DNA from: Discostella pseudostelligera
Taxonomy: Eukaryota; Bacillariophyta; Thalassiosirophyceae; Thalassiosirales; Thalassiosiraceae
Direction of reading: 5' to 3'
Assembly (NCBI GenBank): GCA_036940085.1
Contig: JALLBK010001000.1
Span: forward strand, 1-17,417
DNA: 17,417 bases
Shown here: positions 17,301 through 17,417 of the stretch, one piece after another
Layout of the letters: each line of letters begins with the position of its first letter
How positions within the stretch are numbered: position 1 is the stretch's first letter
Made by a program: the position numbers and the translations under genes
Notes under the pieces: generated by a model
The model's database searches: none
Told to the model about the DNA's origin: nothing
The model's input: the letters and a program-made list of their open reading frames with translations, nothing else

Positions 17301-17417
17301 ATTCAGCCACGAGTCTCGTGAAACAAACAAACAATATTGCAATGCAAAACGCCCGAGGTCGAGCCAGCGATGGTCAAATAACAATCAAATCATGGTGGTG
17401 AATGGCAGTATGCATTG

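Larger units (their letters stand above)
16496..17417. other. Gene-poor end of the window
   Basis: About 920 bases upstream of the TyrRS gene contain no coding region I can support. They hold (GCC)8 at 16552-16575, two copies of a 29-base sequence, a 14-base palindrome at 16738-16751 (CACATCATGATGTG), a GA tract at 16946-16968, and near the end AATAAA (17271-17276) followed by a hairpin. The AATAAA might mark the 3' end of a transcript from the plus strand, but no matching ORF is visible here. Confidence 0.55.

Overview
The window looks like nuclear DNA from a diatom, most likely a centric one. The genes have short GT-AG introns of 73-121 bp, are closely spaced on both strands, and code for many Ser, Asn, Thr, Gly and Gln homopolymers. 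One protein carries tandem 'helicase-associated' domains of the kind expanded in diatoms. Another begins with a signal peptide followed by a Phe at the predicted cleavage site, the usual plastid-import signal of algae with secondary plastids. The diatom assignment is inference; no marker gene fixes the species.

Five protein genes are supported. (1) 98-3515, minus: an APC/C co-activator of the Cdh1/Fizzy-related family, three exons. (2) 4456-9069, plus: a large myotubularin-family phosphoinositide phosphatase, three exons. (3) 9420-11118, minus: an MscS-family mechanosensitive channel, four exons, probably plastid-targeted; an assembly artefact (one N plus a 72-bp duplication) interrupts it. 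(4) 11823-13531, plus: a helicase-associated-domain protein, four exons. (5) 13865-16441, minus: a single-exon, double-length cytosolic-type tyrosyl-tRNA synthetase.

Genes 1/2 and 3/4 are divergent pairs with shared upstream regions; genes 2/3 and 4/5 are convergent. The two shared upstream regions and the short stretch before gene 5 all carry clusters of TCCCGCCAAAA-type elements, which match the E2F/DP consensus. They could be cell-cycle elements, which would suit Cdh1, or a general promoter element of this genome. The 1-2 region also has a 22-bp TATA-bearing palindrome and an 86-bp GA tract.

The five genes do not form a pathway; they are ordinary eukaryotic neighbours. I see no mobile element, CRISPR array or RNA gene. 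The last ~975 bases (16442-17417) hold no gene I can support, only small repeats. The points most worth following are the pseudo-dimeric TyrRS, the Asp-to-His change in the myotubularin active-site loop, the shared CCCGCC elements and the poly-Gly insertion in the Cdh1 propeller.
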